DNA of 64,000 nt from NCBI RefSeq assembly GCF_022668875.1, contig NZ_JAKGCR010000004.1:1-64000 (forward strand), read 5' to 3'. Position 1 is the stretch's first letter, and the number at the start of each line of letters is the position of its first letter. The position numbers and the translations under genes are program-made. Origin of the DNA: Domibacillus sp. PGB-M46. GTDB taxonomy: Bacteria; Bacillota; Bacilli; Bacillales; Domibacillaceae. Below are positions 63,921 through 64,000 of this stretch, one piece after another. The notes beneath the pieces are model-generated. The model did no database searches and was not told where the DNA came from. It saw only the letters and a list, made by a program, of their open reading frames with translations.

Positions 63921-64000
63921 ATGATAACAGTGAAAGAACAAAAAACGATATAATATTCCTAAATAATATACTAGTTTTTGAAAATTTTTAAGTAAAATCA

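Overview
The window comes from a low-to-mid GC, spore-forming Gram-positive bacterium of the Bacillaceae. The evidence is gerD, yjcZ, yjzC and sda-type genes, Bacillus-style AGGAGG ribosome binding sites, frequent TTG/GTG starts, T-box, FMN and c-di-GMP-I leaders, and B. subtilis-like families throughout. I cannot fix the genus from sequence alone.

Left part (1 to about 15.9 kb): an accessory, decaying region. It opens with a large secreted LRR-lipase-YfaP protein, followed by integrase debris, an acetate kinase 3' fragment, a PatA-like aminotransferase, a YjcZ-type small spore protein, an L,D-transpeptidase, and broken tetR, terminase-like and GGDEF genes. A KapD-like exonuclease and an NmrA-type dehydrogenase also lie here. 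Several short repeats and hairpins recur between the genes.

Middle-left (15.9-30.8 kb): gerD and an IolT-like sugar transporter, then a signalling operon behind a c-di-GMP-I riboswitch and terminator: hybrid histidine kinase, CheR methyltransferase and a REC-PAS-GGDEF-EAL protein. After this come small genes (including yjzC), NAD kinase, a GH13 alpha-glucosidase and an acetyltransferase.

Middle (30.9-46 kb): a tRNA-like sequence, a Fur box followed by a wrecked efeO-efeB-efeU iron uptake cluster, then the FMN riboswitch and complete ribD-ribE-ribBA-ribH operon, a purine-type permease, dapF and a PAP2 phosphatase. An acetaldehyde/alcohol locus follows. It keeps a sigma-54 promoter, an intact aldehyde dehydrogenase and DUF779 gene, but only fragments of two alcohol dehydrogenases and of the sigma-54 activator. 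Two of these fragments are joined into one chimeric frame. An NRDE-family protein and a beta-helix protein close the section.

Right part (46-64 kb): dense housekeeping metabolism: hom-thrC-thrB; a putative Fur-controlled small RNA resembling FsrA; a nitrilase/acetyltransferase pair; two tandem tryptophan T-boxes in front of trpE-trpGD(fused)-trpC-trpF-trpB-trpA; an ABC ATPase; odhA-odhB (2-oxoglutarate dehydrogenase); and a Sda-type checkpoint peptide gene at the edge. No rRNA operon, ordinary tRNA, intact insertion sequence or CRISPR array was seen.
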